From contig JACJYV010000002.1 of assembly GCA_020635905.1 (NCBI GenBank), positions 496,001 through 560,000 of the forward strand: 64,000 nucleotides of DNA, read 5' to 3'. The translations under genes were made by a program, and so were the position numbers. This stretch comes from Bacteroidia bacterium. GTDB lineage: Bacteria; Bacteroidota; Bacteroidia; J057; JADKCL01. The stretch's first letter is position 1, and every line of letters begins with the position of its first letter. Shown here one piece after another: positions 18,132-27,535 of this stretch. The notes below the pieces were generated by a model, which worked only from the letters and a program-made list of their open reading frames with translations, searched no databases and was not told the DNA's origin.

Positions 18132-18325
18132 GTGGCTGGATATGACTTAGGTTAATATACAATTTTTGCGAATGTTTTTCGCATTGAGATTCTGAAAATG
18201 CCTGCTTTGCCGGGAAAATGATTTCCCGCCTGTCAAAATTACAGTTTGAGGGTCAGAATTGCAATGGTAAATATGGTTGTTTGTTGTGACGCGAGGCCTT
18301 TGGCTGGGGTTGGTGCAATTGACTG

Positions 18326-18365
18326 GAAAAACAAACTCCCCCGACAGGCGTGCCGGGGGAGTTTG
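18326..18365 (-). terminator. Intrinsic terminator of the PKD protein gene
   Basis: CAAACTCCCCC and GGGGGAGTTTG form a perfect 11-bp stem, followed on the minus strand by GTTTTTCC. The rest of the 256-bp gap back to 18131 is AT-rich promoter-side sequence of the multi-PKD gene with no gene. Confidence 0.8.
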
Positions 18366-18387
18366 CTGAGAGCTTTATTGAATTCGA

Positions 18388-19206
18388 TTACCTACGCACC
18401 TCGATCCTTTGGGTCCAGCTTTGGGTGGCGTGGCTGAGGCGGGCCACGTAGATGCCATTCGCCAGATGATGCAACGGCAGTTGAATGCTTCCCTGAGGGG
18501 TATTTCCCCATGAACGATCCATTACCTTTTGTCCCGTAACGGCATAAATTTCCAGGCTCAGTTCGCCTCCAGGGTTGACGGCATATTCGAGATTGATCAG
18601 GTCGGATGCGGGGTTGGGCCAGGCCAGCATTTTTCCAGCCGGAACCATTTCTTCGTTGCCCACGAAAGTAACCACCACCGTATCACACCAGGTAGTGGGG
18701 CCACAAGGACCGCCTCCGGCGGTCAGACAGACAAAAAAGCTGCCAGCAGATACAAAGCTGTGGGTAGGATTCTGCACTGAAGCCGTGTTTCCATCGCCAA
18801 AATCCCAGGCCCAGGTACTGGGGCCGCCTGTCGAGGCGTCTGTAAAAGTTACAGTGCCACCATTGTCCACATAGGTGAAATCGGCATTGGTGGGCGTACC
18901 CGCAGCCAGGTTGTAAAACGCAGTATCAGATACACACTGGTTGACGTCGGTCACGATACACCAGACCAGGCCGGGGGCATTGATCAGGACGAAGGGTGAA
19001 GTAGAGCCTGTGGACCAGTTGTAAGTGGAGGTGGTGGTCATGCCGTTCACCAGCAAGGTGGTGCTTTGCCCGGGACAAAGGGCGGTCACCGTACCACCTA
19101 TATAAATGGAGTCGGGATTGACACAACGGGAAGATTGGGCTTTTACACCCAGCACTCCTATCAGAGAAAGCAGGAAAAGGATTGTAATTTTTTGTCTCAT
19201 AACCAC
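18388..19206 (-). CDS. T9SS-exported PKD-domain protein
   Basis: The 272-residue product has a signal peptide (to GVKAQ), an Ig-like segment with GQSTTLLVNG (about 40-90) and one PKD domain (about 108-185, WAWDFGDGNTASVQNPTHSF). It ends in a type A T9SS sorting domain (about 195-272, MLAWPNPASDLINLEYAV). The sorting domain is strongly similar to that of the neighbouring 1027-residue protein, including ELSLEIYAVTGQKVMDRSWG and the ending RIEVRR. The two therefore look like paralogues that diverged by domain gain or loss. Confidence 0.9.
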   Translation of the reverse strand: MVMRQKITILFLLSLIGVLGVKAQSSRCVNPDSIYIGGTVTALCPGQSTTLLVNGMTTTSTYNWSTGSTSPFVLINAPGLVWCIVTDVNQCVSDTAFYNLAAGTPTNADFTYVDNGGTVTFTDASTGGPSTWAWDFGDGNTASVQNPTHSFVSAGSFFVCLTAGGGPCGPTTWCDTVVVTFVGNEEMVPAGKMLAWPNPASDLINLEYAVNPGGELSLEIYAVTGQKVMDRSWGNTPQGSIQLPLHHLANGIYVARLSHATQSWTQRIEVRR

Positions 19207-19283
19207 TTATTTTTCTTCTCGGACCCGAAATTTAGGGCTCGCCTCTATTTTTTCCTAACCCGATACCCATATTTCACACTTCC

Positions 19284-19426
19284 TTAAGGAAACCTCTAAA
19301 AACTTCGAACCTCTGCGATGGACTTGGTTCAATAGACAATTGGCAAAGAACAATTATCAATTAACAAACTGCGCTTTCTTCACCTGGGTCCGCCTCGATC
19401 TTCTTTGTTTTTTGAGGTCCCCTTAA
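19284..19426. repeat. MITE-like element, copy A (143 bp)
   Basis: The element begins TTAAGGAAACCTCTAAAAAC and ends in the near inverse, TTTTTTGAGGTCCCCTTAA. Inside are CTCTGCGATGGAC, ATTAACAAACTGCGCTTTC and GGTCCGCCTCGA. Related copies occur at 25686, 48201, 58229 and 61779. It has no coding capacity. It lies between a signal-peptide gene and recX. Confidence 0.65.
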
Positions 19427-19506
19427 AGCAGGAAGGGAGAGAGAATTGCGTTTTCAGGGAAAAGGTTCTCCTGCAAATTTCACCACAAATTCCAGGCCAA
19501 AAGCTC

Positions 19507-19968
19507 TCAAAACCTGATTTCACCCAGAACCCGATCGGTTTCGTCGTATTCAAAGCCTTTGGATATAAGGTAATTTCTTACCTTTTCACGGGTTTCATGC
19601 GGGTCGCTCAATCCCAGCAGGGCACCTTTCTTTTTGGCCAGTTCACGCAAGGTTTTCTGGTAATCTTCCTCCTCCAACTCCTCTTGCAGAGCAAATTCAA
19701 TCAGCTTTTCGTCGATTTGCTTCGCCCGCAGCCCTTGCCTGATTTTAATGCGGCCCCAATCTTTCATGCGAAATTTGCCGCCCACATAACTCCTGGCATA
19801 GCGCTCTTCATTCAAAAAATCCTGGTCCAGCAATTCGACAATCACTTCTTCGCGCAATTCCTCCGGGCAACCCAGTTCGTACAATTTTTGGGAAACCTCC
19901 TGCACACAGCGCTCACGATAGGCGCAAAATCGCATGAGTTTAGGCAGGTAAAATTTAGAAGATTCCAT
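19507..19968 (-). CDS. recX: RecX family regulatory protein
   Basis: The 153-residue product shows the three-helix repeat architecture of RecX: RFCAYRERCVQEVSQKLYELG, LLDQDFLNEERYARSYVGGKF and GRIKIRQGLRAKQIDEKLIEFAL. RecX binds the RecA filament and restrains strand exchange. recA is not in the window; a separate location is common in Bacteroidota. The gene lies 77 bp downstream of lpdA on the same strand. I am confident of the family. Confidence 0.9.
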   Translation of the reverse strand: MESSKFYLPKLMRFCAYRERCVQEVSQKLYELGCPEELREEVIVELLDQDFLNEERYARSYVGGKFRMKDWGRIKIRQGLRAKQIDEKLIEFALQEELEEEDYQKTLRELAKKKGALLGLSDPHETREKVRNYLISKGFEYDETDRVLGEIRF

Positions 19969-20045
19969 CTGAAAACTGTGCGAAAAGCTTCAGTCCACAA
20001 GTATTATCCCTTGCAGCCTGCAGCTTGCCGCTGGCAGCCAATAAT

Positions 20046-21467
20046 TTACATGTGAATGGATCGCTTGCCGGTCGCATCCATGGCGGCCTCCTTGATGGAT
20101 TCAGAGAAGGTGGGGTGCGCATGGGAGAAGATGGCAAAATCCTCGGCTGAGCCGCGGTATTCGAGCCCGGCGACGCCCTCCATGATCATGTCCGCGGCAC
20201 GCGGCCCGATGATGTGCATGCCGAGCATCTCGTCTGTCTCCTTGTGGGCGAGGATTTTTACAAATCCGTCTGTGTCCATGGAAGCACGGGCCCGGCCGCT
20301 GGCGCGGAAGGGGAATGAGCCACTCTTATAAGGAATGCCTTCTGCTTTGAGTTCTTCCTCGGTGTAGCCAACACCGGCCACTTCGGGCCAGGTATATACC
20401 ACCCCGGGAATGGCGCGGTAATTGATGTGGGGATGCTGTCCGGCCATTTTTTCGGCTACAAAAACGCCTTCTTCTGAGGCTTTGTGGGCCAGCATGGCGC
20501 CTTTGATCACATCGCCAATGGCATAAATGCCGGGCACGTTGGTCTGGAGGTCGCCGTCCACGGCGATGCGGCCGCGCTCGTCCATGTTCACCCCGGCCTT
20601 GTCGAGGCCGAGATTGTCAGTATAAGGCTTGCGGCCAGTGGCTACCAGGCAGTATTCACCCTTGAATTCCACGGGTTCGCCTTTGGCGTTGTCGGCGGTG
20701 ACGGTCACCCCTTTGGCAGAAGCCACGGCGCCGGTCACTTTGTGTTTGAAGAAAAATTCAACTCCCAGGTCTTTCTTCATTACTTTGGTAATCTCCTTAC
20801 CCAGAGCGCCATCCATGCCTCCAATTGAAGAATCAGTGTATTCAATGACCTGAACTTTGGTGCCCAAACGGGCAAAAACGGAACCCATTTCCAGACCAAT
20901 TACACCCGCCCCGATCACCAGCAGGGTTTTGGGCAGTTTGGTGATTTCCAGGGCCTCCGTGGAGGAAATGATGCGCTTTTTGTCGATCACCACATTGGGA
21001 ATAGAAGCAGGTTTGGAGCCGGTCGCAATGATCACTTTGTCGGTGGAAAGGGTGGCAGAAGCTTTCCCGCTGCCTTTATCGGCCAACACCTCAATGGTTT
21101 TGGCATCCACAAAACGGCCGTGGCCGGTGAATACGTCAATCTTGTTTTTCTTCATCAGGAAGGCGACGCCGCCCGTGGTTTGGTTTACCACATCTGCCTT
21201 GCGCTTCACCATCTGGGGCAGATTCAGACGGATTCCAGATACTTCAATGCCCTGCTCTTTGAATTTGTGGTGGGCGTCGTGGAAATGGTGGCTGGAATCC
21301 AGCATGGCTTTGGAAGGGATGCAACCCACATTCAGGCAGGTGCCTCCCAGGCTGGCATAGCGCTCGATGATGGCGGTTTTGAAGCCAAGCTGGGCACAAC
21401 GGATGGCGGCTACGTAGCCCCCGGGACCAGATCCAATGACGATAACGTCGTATTTATTCTCTGCCAT
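20046..21467 (-). CDS. lpdA: Dihydrolipoyl dehydrogenase (E3)
   Basis: The 473-residue flavoprotein re-oxidises the dihydrolipoyl groups of 2-oxo-acid dehydrogenase complexes and the glycine cleavage system, passing electrons to NAD+. It has the N-terminal FAD motif VIVIGSGPGGYVAA, the redox-active disulfide in GGTCLNVGCIPSK and the NAD motif VIGAGVIGLEMG. The C-terminal HAHPTFSES supplies the catalytic His-Glu environment. The length is normal. It is divergent from sdhC, with about 205 bp between the starts; the E1 and E2 genes are not present here. Confidence 0.95.
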   Translation of the reverse strand: MAENKYDVIVIGSGPGGYVAAIRCAQLGFKTAIIERYASLGGTCLNVGCIPSKAMLDSSHHFHDAHHKFKEQGIEVSGIRLNLPQMVKRKADVVNQTTGGVAFLMKKNKIDVFTGHGRFVDAKTIEVLADKGSGKASATLSTDKVIIATGSKPASIPNVVIDKKRIISSTEALEITKLPKTLLVIGAGVIGLEMGSVFARLGTKVQVIEYTDSSIGGMDGALGKEITKVMKKDLGVEFFFKHKVTGAVASAKGVTVTADNAKGEPVEFKGEYCLVATGRKPYTDNLGLDKAGVNMDERGRIAVDGDLQTNVPGIYAIGDVIKGAMLAHKASEEGVFVAEKMAGQHPHINYRAIPGVVYTWPEVAGVGYTEEELKAEGIPYKSGSFPFRASGRARASMDTDGFVKILAHKETDEMLGMHIIGPRAADMIMEGVAGLEYRGSAEDFAIFSHAHPTFSESIKEAAMDATGKRSIHM

Positions 21468-21672
21468 GATGTTATTTATTGAAAAATCAGTCCAAAATTA
21501 TTCTAATCTGTTTCCAATTCCAACAAAAATGCCCCCCAAAAGGTTATTTAACCATTCGAAACCTGCATATTTATTCCTGAATAAGTTTAGGCCCGCCTGC
21601 TTGACATTGGGTAGCATTGAAGCTATTTTTGGGAGCTTAATTTTATCACTTAAACCCAGACAATTCCCATAT

Positions 21673-22368
21673 ATGCGCAAAATCACAGATACATTTGCCT
21701 GGTCCGTGGGGAAAAAAATGATCATGGCCCTGACCGGCCTTTTTCTGATTACCTTCCTGATCGAGCACCTGATGGGTAATTTGCTCATTCTCGTTGACGA
21801 GCAATACTTCCTCCTCTATGCAGAATTTATGGGATCGACCCTGAATATCCCCATCCGCGTGATGGAGATTGTGCTTTTCCTTGGTTTTGCAGTTCACATT
21901 GTGGACGGACTCATGCTTGCGAAGCAAAATAATGCCGCCCGCAGCCAGAAATACGCGGTGAAAGCCGGAAACAAGAATTCAACCTGGTTTTCGCGCAACA
22001 TGCACTGGACTGGTATCGTGATGCTGACCTTCCTCATTCTGCACCTCATCTCCTTTTTCATTGAAGCCCGTTTTGGCATTGATGTGGATGTGGTGGGAGC
22101 CAGCTCCAAATACACGGTGGGGGAGGAAGTCAATCTCTATCAAAAGGTAATTTCCCATTTTCAGGTGCTGTGGTATGTGATCATTTACGTGGCTGCCATG
22201 ATCTTTATGGGATTTCACCTGGTACATGGATTCCAAAGCGCTTTCCAGACCATGGGATGGCGCCACAAAAAATACTTCCCTCTGGTAAAAATCATTGGGC
22301 TTGGCTTTGCCATCGTGGTGCCTCTGGCTTATGCCTGCATTCCACTCGTAGTTTTCCTGAAATATTAA
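21673..22368 (+). CDS. sdhC: Succinate dehydrogenase cytochrome b subunit (class B)
   Basis: The 231-residue membrane protein has five hydrophobic helices with conserved histidines, as in the single-subunit dihaem cytochrome b of class B succinate:menaquinone reductases (for example HLMGNLL, HIVDGLM, HLISFF and HLVHGFQSAF). It anchors SdhAB and passes electrons to menaquinone. I chose the ATG at 21673 (MRKITDTFAWSVGKKMIMALTG), which matches the normal family start. The longer in-frame extension would overlap lpdA. It is the first gene of sdhCAB. Confidence 0.92.
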   Translation: MRKITDTFAWSVGKKMIMALTGLFLITFLIEHLMGNLLILVDEQYFLLYAEFMGSTLNIPIRVMEIVLFLGFAVHIVDGLMLAKQNNAARSQKYAVKAGNKNSTWFSRNMHWTGIVMLTFLILHLISFFIEARFGIDVDVVGASSKYTVGEEVNLYQKVISHFQVLWYVIIYVAAMIFMGFHLVHGFQSAFQTMGWRHKKYFPLVKIIGLGFAIVVPLAYACIPLVVFLKY

Positions 22369-22386
22369 TTGGATCAAAAAACAATT

Positions 22387-24330
22387 ATGGCTTTTCCAAC
22401 TGCAGTTAATTCGCAAGTAACCGATGCCAGGATTCCCGAAGGTCCGCTGGACGAAAAATGGGTTTCTTATAAATCAAAGGTAAAACTGGTCAGCCCCGCC
22501 AATAAGCGGCGCATCGACATCATCGTGGTGGGCACAGGTCTGGCTGGCGCCTCTGCCGCGGCCACTTTGGGAGAATTGGGGTATAATGTGAAGACTTTCT
22601 GCTTCCAGGACAGTCCCCGCCGGGCCCACAGTATTGCCGCCCAGGGTGGGATCAACGCCGCCAAAAACTACCAAAACGACGGTGACTCCGTTTACCGCCT
22701 TTTTTACGATACGATCAAAGGTGGCGATTACCGTTCACGCGAAGCCAACGTGCACCGTCTGGCCGAGGTAAGCGCCAATATCATTGACCAGTGCGTGGCT
22801 CAGGGCGTGCCCTTTGCCCGCGAGTACGGCGGACTCCTTTCCAACCGCTCCTTTGGAGGGGTGCAGGTGTCGCGTACGTTTTACGCCCGCGGACAGACCG
22901 GACAGCAGTTGTTGCTGGGTGCCTACGGAGCCCTTTCCCGTCAGATTGCAGCCGGCACGGTGAAAATGTACAACCGTCATGAAATGATGGATGTGGTGAT
23001 CGTGGACGGCATTGCCCGCGGAATCATTGCCCGCAACCTGGTGACAGGTGAAATCGAGCGTCACTCGGCCCACGCCGTGGTATTGGCCTCAGGAGGCTAC
23101 GGAAACGTATTCTTCCTCTCCACCAACGCCATGGGCTCCAATGTGTCTGCCACCTGGAAGGCCCATCGTCGCGGCGCACTTTTTGGCAATCCCTGCTACG
23201 TGCAGGTACACCCCACCTGTATTCCCGTTTCGGGCGACTACCAATCCAAACTGACCCTCATGTCAGAATCTCTCCGCAACGACGGACGGGTTTGGGTGCC
23301 GGCCAAAAAGGGCGATAACCGCCCGGCCAGTCAGATTCCTGAAAACGAGCGGGATTATTATCTGGAGCGGATTTATCCTGCCTTTGGCAACCTGGTGCCC
23401 CGCGACGTGGCCGCCCGGGCAGCCAAATACCGTTGCGACGAAGGCTATGGCCTGGCTCCTTCGGGTTATGCGGTTTACCTCGACTTTGACGACGCAATCA
23501 AGCGTCTGGGCAAAGATGTGGTGGAAGCCCGCTACGGCAACCTTTTTGAAATGTATGAAAAGATCACGGGGGAAAATCCCTATGTGACTCCCATGAAAAT
23601 CTACCCGGCCATTCACTATACCATGGGCGGTCTCTGGGTGGATTACGAATTGCAAACCAATATCAAAGGTCTGTATGCCGTAGGCGAAGCCAATTTCTCT
23701 GACCACGGAGCCAATCGTCTGGGCGCATCTGCCCTCATGCAGGGTCTGGCCGACGGATATTTTGTGCTGCCTTACACCATGGGAACCTTCCTTTCCAGCC
23801 AGATTCGTACCACCAAACCCTCGACCGATGATCCTGCTTTTGTGGAAGCAGAAAAACAGGTGAAGGACCGCATCAATCAGTTGCTTAACATCAAAGGCAC
23901 CAAATCTGTAGATCATTTCCACAAGGCACTGGGCCATGTGATGTGGGACAAAGTCGGGTTGTCGCGCTCTGAAGCGGGCCTCAAAGAGGCCATCGCTGAG
24001 ATTCAGGCCATTCGGGCCGAATTCTGGAAAGATGTGCGGGTGCCTGGCAGCGCCAATGAGTTCAATCCCGAACTGGAAAAAGCAGGACGGGTGGCCGATT
24101 TCCTTGAACTGGGCGAACTGATGGCCAAAGATGCACTTACCCGCAACGAGTCCTGCGGCGGTCACTTCAGGGAAGAATTTCAGACCGAAGACGGGGAAGC
24201 CCGCCGGGTGGATGAGGAATTCCAGAAGGTATTCGCCTGGGAATATGGCGGAGAAAATCAGGATCCGATCCTGCATGCAGAAGATTTGAAATTTGAAGTT
24301 GTTACTCCCACCACCCGGAGTTATAAATAA
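22387..24330 (+). CDS. sdhA: Succinate dehydrogenase flavoprotein subunit
   Basis: The 647-residue FAD subunit oxidises succinate to fumarate. It shows the FAD-binding VVGTGLAGASAAATLGELG, the FAD-linking His in RRAHSIAAQGGINAAKNY, the HPTCIP substrate region and HYTMGGLWVDYE. The length and the long capping domain fit the class B (epsilon-type) enzyme. The ATG at 22387 lies 18 bp after the sdhC stop; a TTG immediately after that stop is a less likely start. Order and spacing indicate one transcript with sdhC and sdhB. Confidence 0.95.
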   Translation: MAFPTAVNSQVTDARIPEGPLDEKWVSYKSKVKLVSPANKRRIDIIVVGTGLAGASAAATLGELGYNVKTFCFQDSPRRAHSIAAQGGINAAKNYQNDGDSVYRLFYDTIKGGDYRSREANVHRLAEVSANIIDQCVAQGVPFAREYGGLLSNRSFGGVQVSRTFYARGQTGQQLLLGAYGALSRQIAAGTVKMYNRHEMMDVVIVDGIARGIIARNLVTGEIERHSAHAVVLASGGYGNVFFLSTNAMGSNVSATWKAHRRGALFGNPCYVQVHPTCIPVSGDYQSKLTLMSESLRNDGRVWVPAKKGDNRPASQIPENERDYYLERIYPAFGNLVPRDVAARAAKYRCDEGYGLAPSGYAVYLDFDDAIKRLGKDVVEARYGNLFEMYEKITGENPYVTPMKIYPAIHYTMGGLWVDYELQTNIKGLYAVGEANFSDHGANRLGASALMQGLADGYFVLPYTMGTFLSSQIRTTKPSTDDPAFVEAEKQVKDRINQLLNIKGTKSVDHFHKALGHVMWDKVGLSRSEAGLKEAIAEIQAIRAEFWKDVRVPGSANEFNPELEKAGRVADFLELGELMAKDALTRNESCGGHFREEFQTEDGEARRVDEEFQKVFAWEYGGENQDPILHAEDLKFEVVTPTTRSYK

Positions 24331-24338
24331 AATCAGCT

Positions 24339-25088
24339 ATGAAACTGAATTTGAAAGTTTGGCGGCAGAAAAACGATAAAACCGCCGGAAAATTCGAGAC
24401 ATACGTGCTGGACGGCGTCAATACCCACATGTCCTTTCTGGAAATGATGGACGTATTGAACGAAAAGCTGATCACAGAAGGCAAAGATCCTGTGGCCTTC
24501 GACCACGATTGCCGGGAAGGCATCTGCGGGATGTGCAGCATGGTGATCGATGGAAGACCCCACGGGCCGAACAGTGGCACCACCACCTGCCAGCTGCACA
24601 TGCGTTTTTACAAGGAAGGAGATACCATTACCATTGAGCCCTTCCGGGCCAATGCCTTCCCCATCATCAAGGACCTGGTGGTCGATCGCTCTGCTTTCGA
24701 CAAGATCATCCAGAGTGGTGGCTTTATCTCCGTGGACACGGGTCAGGCCCAGGACGGGAATTCCATTCCCGTACGTCAGGCCGACTCGATCGCATCCATG
24801 GATGCGGCGGAATGCATTGGCTGCGGCGCCTGCGTGGCCGCCTGCAAGAATGCCAGCGCCATGCTTTTCGTGAGCGCCAAAGTATCTCACCTGGGGCTGC
24901 TGCCCCAGGGCCAGGCCGAGCGCCACGAGCGGGTGCTCAACATGGTGAAAACCATGGACGAAGCCGGATTTGGAAACTGCTCCAACACAGGAGCCTGTGA
25001 AGTGGAGTGCCCTAAAGGCATTTCTATCACCAATATAGCCCGCTTAAACAGAGATTATTATAAAGCAAGTTTGATTTCTGAAGTATAA
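24339..25088 (+). CDS. sdhB: Succinate dehydrogenase iron-sulfur subunit
   Basis: The 249-residue protein transfers electrons from SdhA to the cytochrome b subunit. The N-terminal [2Fe-2S] ligands are Cys58, 63, 66 and 84 (CREGICGMC and TTTC). The C-terminal domain carries CIGCGACVAACK and CSNTGACEVECPKG for the [4Fe-4S] and [3Fe-4S] centres. It starts 8 bp after sdhA. It completes the class B set, and no fourth subunit is expected. Confidence 0.95.
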   Translation: MKLNLKVWRQKNDKTAGKFETYVLDGVNTHMSFLEMMDVLNEKLITEGKDPVAFDHDCREGICGMCSMVIDGRPHGPNSGTTTCQLHMRFYKEGDTITIEPFRANAFPIIKDLVVDRSAFDKIIQSGGFISVDTGQAQDGNSIPVRQADSIASMDAAECIGCGACVAACKNASAMLFVSAKVSHLGLLPQGQAERHERVLNMVKTMDEAGFGNCSNTGACEVECPKGISITNIARLNRDYYKASLISEV

Positions 25089-25109
25089 CCGAATTGTTAT
25101 ATTTGCCTA

Positions 25110-25598
25110 ATGAAAAAAATTGCCGCATCCTTCGTCATGATTTTGGCTCTGGCCCAAATCTGCTTTGCTCAGGACCAGATCAATGAACGGGTCACTGAAG
25201 TAACAACCGTAATTGAGGAACAATTTCCCCAATTGGAAAAATTTGCCGAACAACTCGGAAAACACCGGGTGGAATTGGAAGAACGCGCCATCGTGCTCAA
25301 GTACCACAAAGGTAACAAAGAGGTTACCGAAGCCACCAACTCTGCCATCAGACGAATCGAAGAGTATAATAACGGTGGAAACGCCAAGATTTCTGAATTC
25401 GAATCTGTATGGTACGATCAGATGGACAACGTACTGAAAATTTATACCCGCTATGGCGAAATGCGCGAATCCAGCGGCGGCGGCGCCACGGATCTCGATG
25501 CATTCGTAAAAAGACACCGCGAATACATGGACCTGATGACGGCTGTACAGCAGGATCTGTCCTTTATCGCAGCTGACTGCGCCTACCTGCGTCAGTAA
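25110..25598 (+). CDS. Small secreted protein of unknown function
   Basis: The 162-residue product has a Sec signal peptide (to QICFAQ) and a highly charged, probably helical mature part. It contains EVTTVIEEQFPQLEKFAEQLGKHRVELEERA and similar stretches (given here only as a description of a coiled-coil-like run from about residue 28 to 58). It begins 21 bp after sdhB, preceded by TATATTTG, a possible Bacteroidota -7 element. It may therefore be read from its own promoter or with sdhCAB. A terminator follows. No function is recognised. Confidence 0.75.
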   Translation: MKKIAASFVMILALAQICFAQDQINERVTEVTTVIEEQFPQLEKFAEQLGKHRVELEERAIVLKYHKGNKEVTEATNSAIRRIEEYNNGGNAKISEFESVWYDQMDNVLKIYTRYGEMRESSGGGATDLDAFVKRHREYMDLMTAVQQDLSFIAADCAYLRQ

Positions 25599-25617
25599 CA
25601 AAAGAAAATCTGAAAGA

Positions 25618-25646
25618 GGCCATCCTGATTGCGGGATGGCCTTTTT
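25618..25646 (+). terminator. Intrinsic terminator
   Basis: GGCCATCC and GGATGGCC form an 8-bp stem followed by TTTTT. It lies 20 bp after the small secreted-protein gene and ends the sdhCAB-side transcript. Confidence 0.85.
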
Positions 25647-25685
25647 ATTTGGCTTAAATTTCCTGAAATTGGGGCCTGAACTGCA

Positions 25686-25807
25686 GGGCACCTCTAAAAA
25701 CTTTGAATCTCTGCGTTGGACTCGTTTCAGAAATGCTCATTTACCTCAGTAAACTCCGCTTTCTTCAACACCGTCCGCCTTGACCTTCTTTGTTTTTAGA
25801 GGTTCCC
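25686..25807. repeat. MITE-like element, copy B (122 bp)
   Basis: The ends GGGCACCTCTAAAAAC and GTTTTTAGAGGTTCCC are inverted repeats with one mismatch in 16 bp. Inside are CTCTGCGTTGGACTCG, TCCGCTTTCTTC and GTCCGCCTTGACC, shared with copies A, C and D. It sits between a terminator and the next gene. Confidence 0.7.
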
Positions 25808-25859
25808 GGTTCCCTGAATTTTTTCGGAAATTCGCAATGAACTCAAGCTCAAAAACCCT

Positions 25860-27290
25860 ATGAGAAAGCTGTTTCCTCTCCTGCTGGCAACCCTGATCGT
25901 GGTCTGTTTCTCCGCCTGTGGTGGCGGAAACAAAGAGCAAATCAGCAAGAAAACGGACATTACCCTGAAAGTCAACGGCCTGCAGCCCGGCTGGATGAAA
26001 CTGATCGGGACCATTGGCAGCCAGAATTTTCTGGTGGATACCCTGCTGGCCGATGCAAACGGGGTCATTCACCTGAAGCGTGACTCGGTCCTGCCGGGTG
26101 GCTTTTACTGGGTTGGATTGCCGGGTGATACCTATATTCAGATGATCCTGGACAAGGATCAGGAATTTTCCATGGCTACGGATGTATTTGGCATCAATGC
26201 CCAGATGAAGGTGGAGGGCAGTCTCGACAACGAATTGCTCTACGATAACCTGCGGTTTGAGGACCAGTTTCGCATCAGATATGACTCACTTACCGCGGCC
26301 CTGAACAGCAAAACCAAGGGAACGCCCGAATACAAAGATGTGGAAGACCGTCAAAAGGCCATGATCGAGCAAAGGAGAAATCACATCAAGCATTTCGAGG
26401 ATCAATATCCCAATTCATTCTTTACCATCTACAAACTGGCCGGCCAGAATCCTGAACTGAAGGAGGTTTATCTGGCAGATGGGGTGACTTTGGACGAACA
26501 AAAGCAGGTGTATCTCTACAGAAATGAGTTTTGGGATAATGTGGATTTTGCGGACGAACGCCTCTTGCGCACGCCTGTGCTCAATAATAAGCTCACCCGC
26601 TACCTCAATGAGCTGGTGGACCGCCAGCCTGATTCTTTGGTAAAATACTGCGACTGGCTGATCACCAAGTCTGAAGCAAACCGTGAAGTGTTCAAGTTTT
26701 TTGCCAATCAGATTGCGATCAAATATGAAAAATCGGACGTAATGGGCGGCCACGCGGTGTTTGTGCATGTGATCGACAAATTTTTCACGGATCAGAAGGC
26801 GTTTTGGTCGAATGCTGAGGAACTGGGCAAAATCCGCAAGCTGGCCAATGAAATGCGGCCCAGCCTGATCGGCAAAGTGGCCCAGGATATCACCTGCTTC
26901 AATACCAGCGGTCAGAAAGAGTCACTCTACGACCTCAAATCCAAACTGATTGTGCTCTATATGTACTCCTACAGCTGCGAGCATTGCCAGGAGCGCACCC
27001 CCGACATGGTGAAAGTGTATAACGAATACAAAAATAAGGGGCTGGACGTGTATGCCCTGTGTGTGGATGTGGAGGACGCTCCCTGGCGTAAATTTATCCA
27101 GGATTACGGCACTACTGCCTGGCATAACGTGATTGATCCCAAATTTGAAAGTGAATTCTACAAGAAATACCACGTGGACATTACACCTGAAGTATACGTT
27201 ATCCGAAACTCAGATAAGGTGATCATTGCCAAAGACTTACATCCAAATCAGCTGCCTGATTTGCTGGACCGTGAACTGCCGAAATTGTAA
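25860..27290 (+). CDS. Thioredoxin-fold lipoprotein with N-terminal DUF4369-like domain
   Basis: The 476-residue protein has a lipoprotein signal (VVCFSAC, lipid-modified Cys20) and an N-terminal beta-rich domain (about 35-130) like DUF4369. A helical middle region follows, then a TlpA-like thioredoxin domain (about 345-476). The redox motif is CEHC (373-376), a non-standard variant of CxxC, and the cis-Pro region reads VDITPEVYVI. Such Bacteroidota lipoproteins are periplasmic disulfide or thiol exchange factors. It stands alone, after repeat copy B. Confidence 0.85.
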   Translation: MRKLFPLLLATLIVVCFSACGGGNKEQISKKTDITLKVNGLQPGWMKLIGTIGSQNFLVDTLLADANGVIHLKRDSVLPGGFYWVGLPGDTYIQMILDKDQEFSMATDVFGINAQMKVEGSLDNELLYDNLRFEDQFRIRYDSLTAALNSKTKGTPEYKDVEDRQKAMIEQRRNHIKHFEDQYPNSFFTIYKLAGQNPELKEVYLADGVTLDEQKQVYLYRNEFWDNVDFADERLLRTPVLNNKLTRYLNELVDRQPDSLVKYCDWLITKSEANREVFKFFANQIAIKYEKSDVMGGHAVFVHVIDKFFTDQKAFWSNAEELGKIRKLANEMRPSLIGKVAQDITCFNTSGQKESLYDLKSKLIVLYMYSYSCEHCQERTPDMVKVYNEYKNKGLDVYALCVDVEDAPWRKFIQDYGTTAWHNVIDPKFESEFYKKYHVDITPEVYVIRNSDKVIIAKDLHPNQLPDLLDRELPKL

Positions 27291-27535
27291 AAAAAGCCCT
27301 TGGAAAGGTAAAACTGAGCAGGAAAAGGTGATTTGTATCATTTGCGACAAACCCTTTTTTGAATTAATTTGTTAGAATTCAGGGTGCACAGGCTTCAGGA
27401 GAATTTCAAGAAATGGATTCTGTGAAAGTCTGAACATTTCCCGAAATAATCCACCGTGACGACAGGGTCAATCATACACACATTTCTGGCCAGGATTTCG
27501 AATCCCGTCCAGGCCTTTGCAAAAGAAAAATCAAA

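Noticed and set aside
27488..27512. Sequence resembling a tRNA T-arm (GGATTTCGAATCC)
   Set aside because: It is a plain palindrome without acceptor, D or anticodon arms around it.
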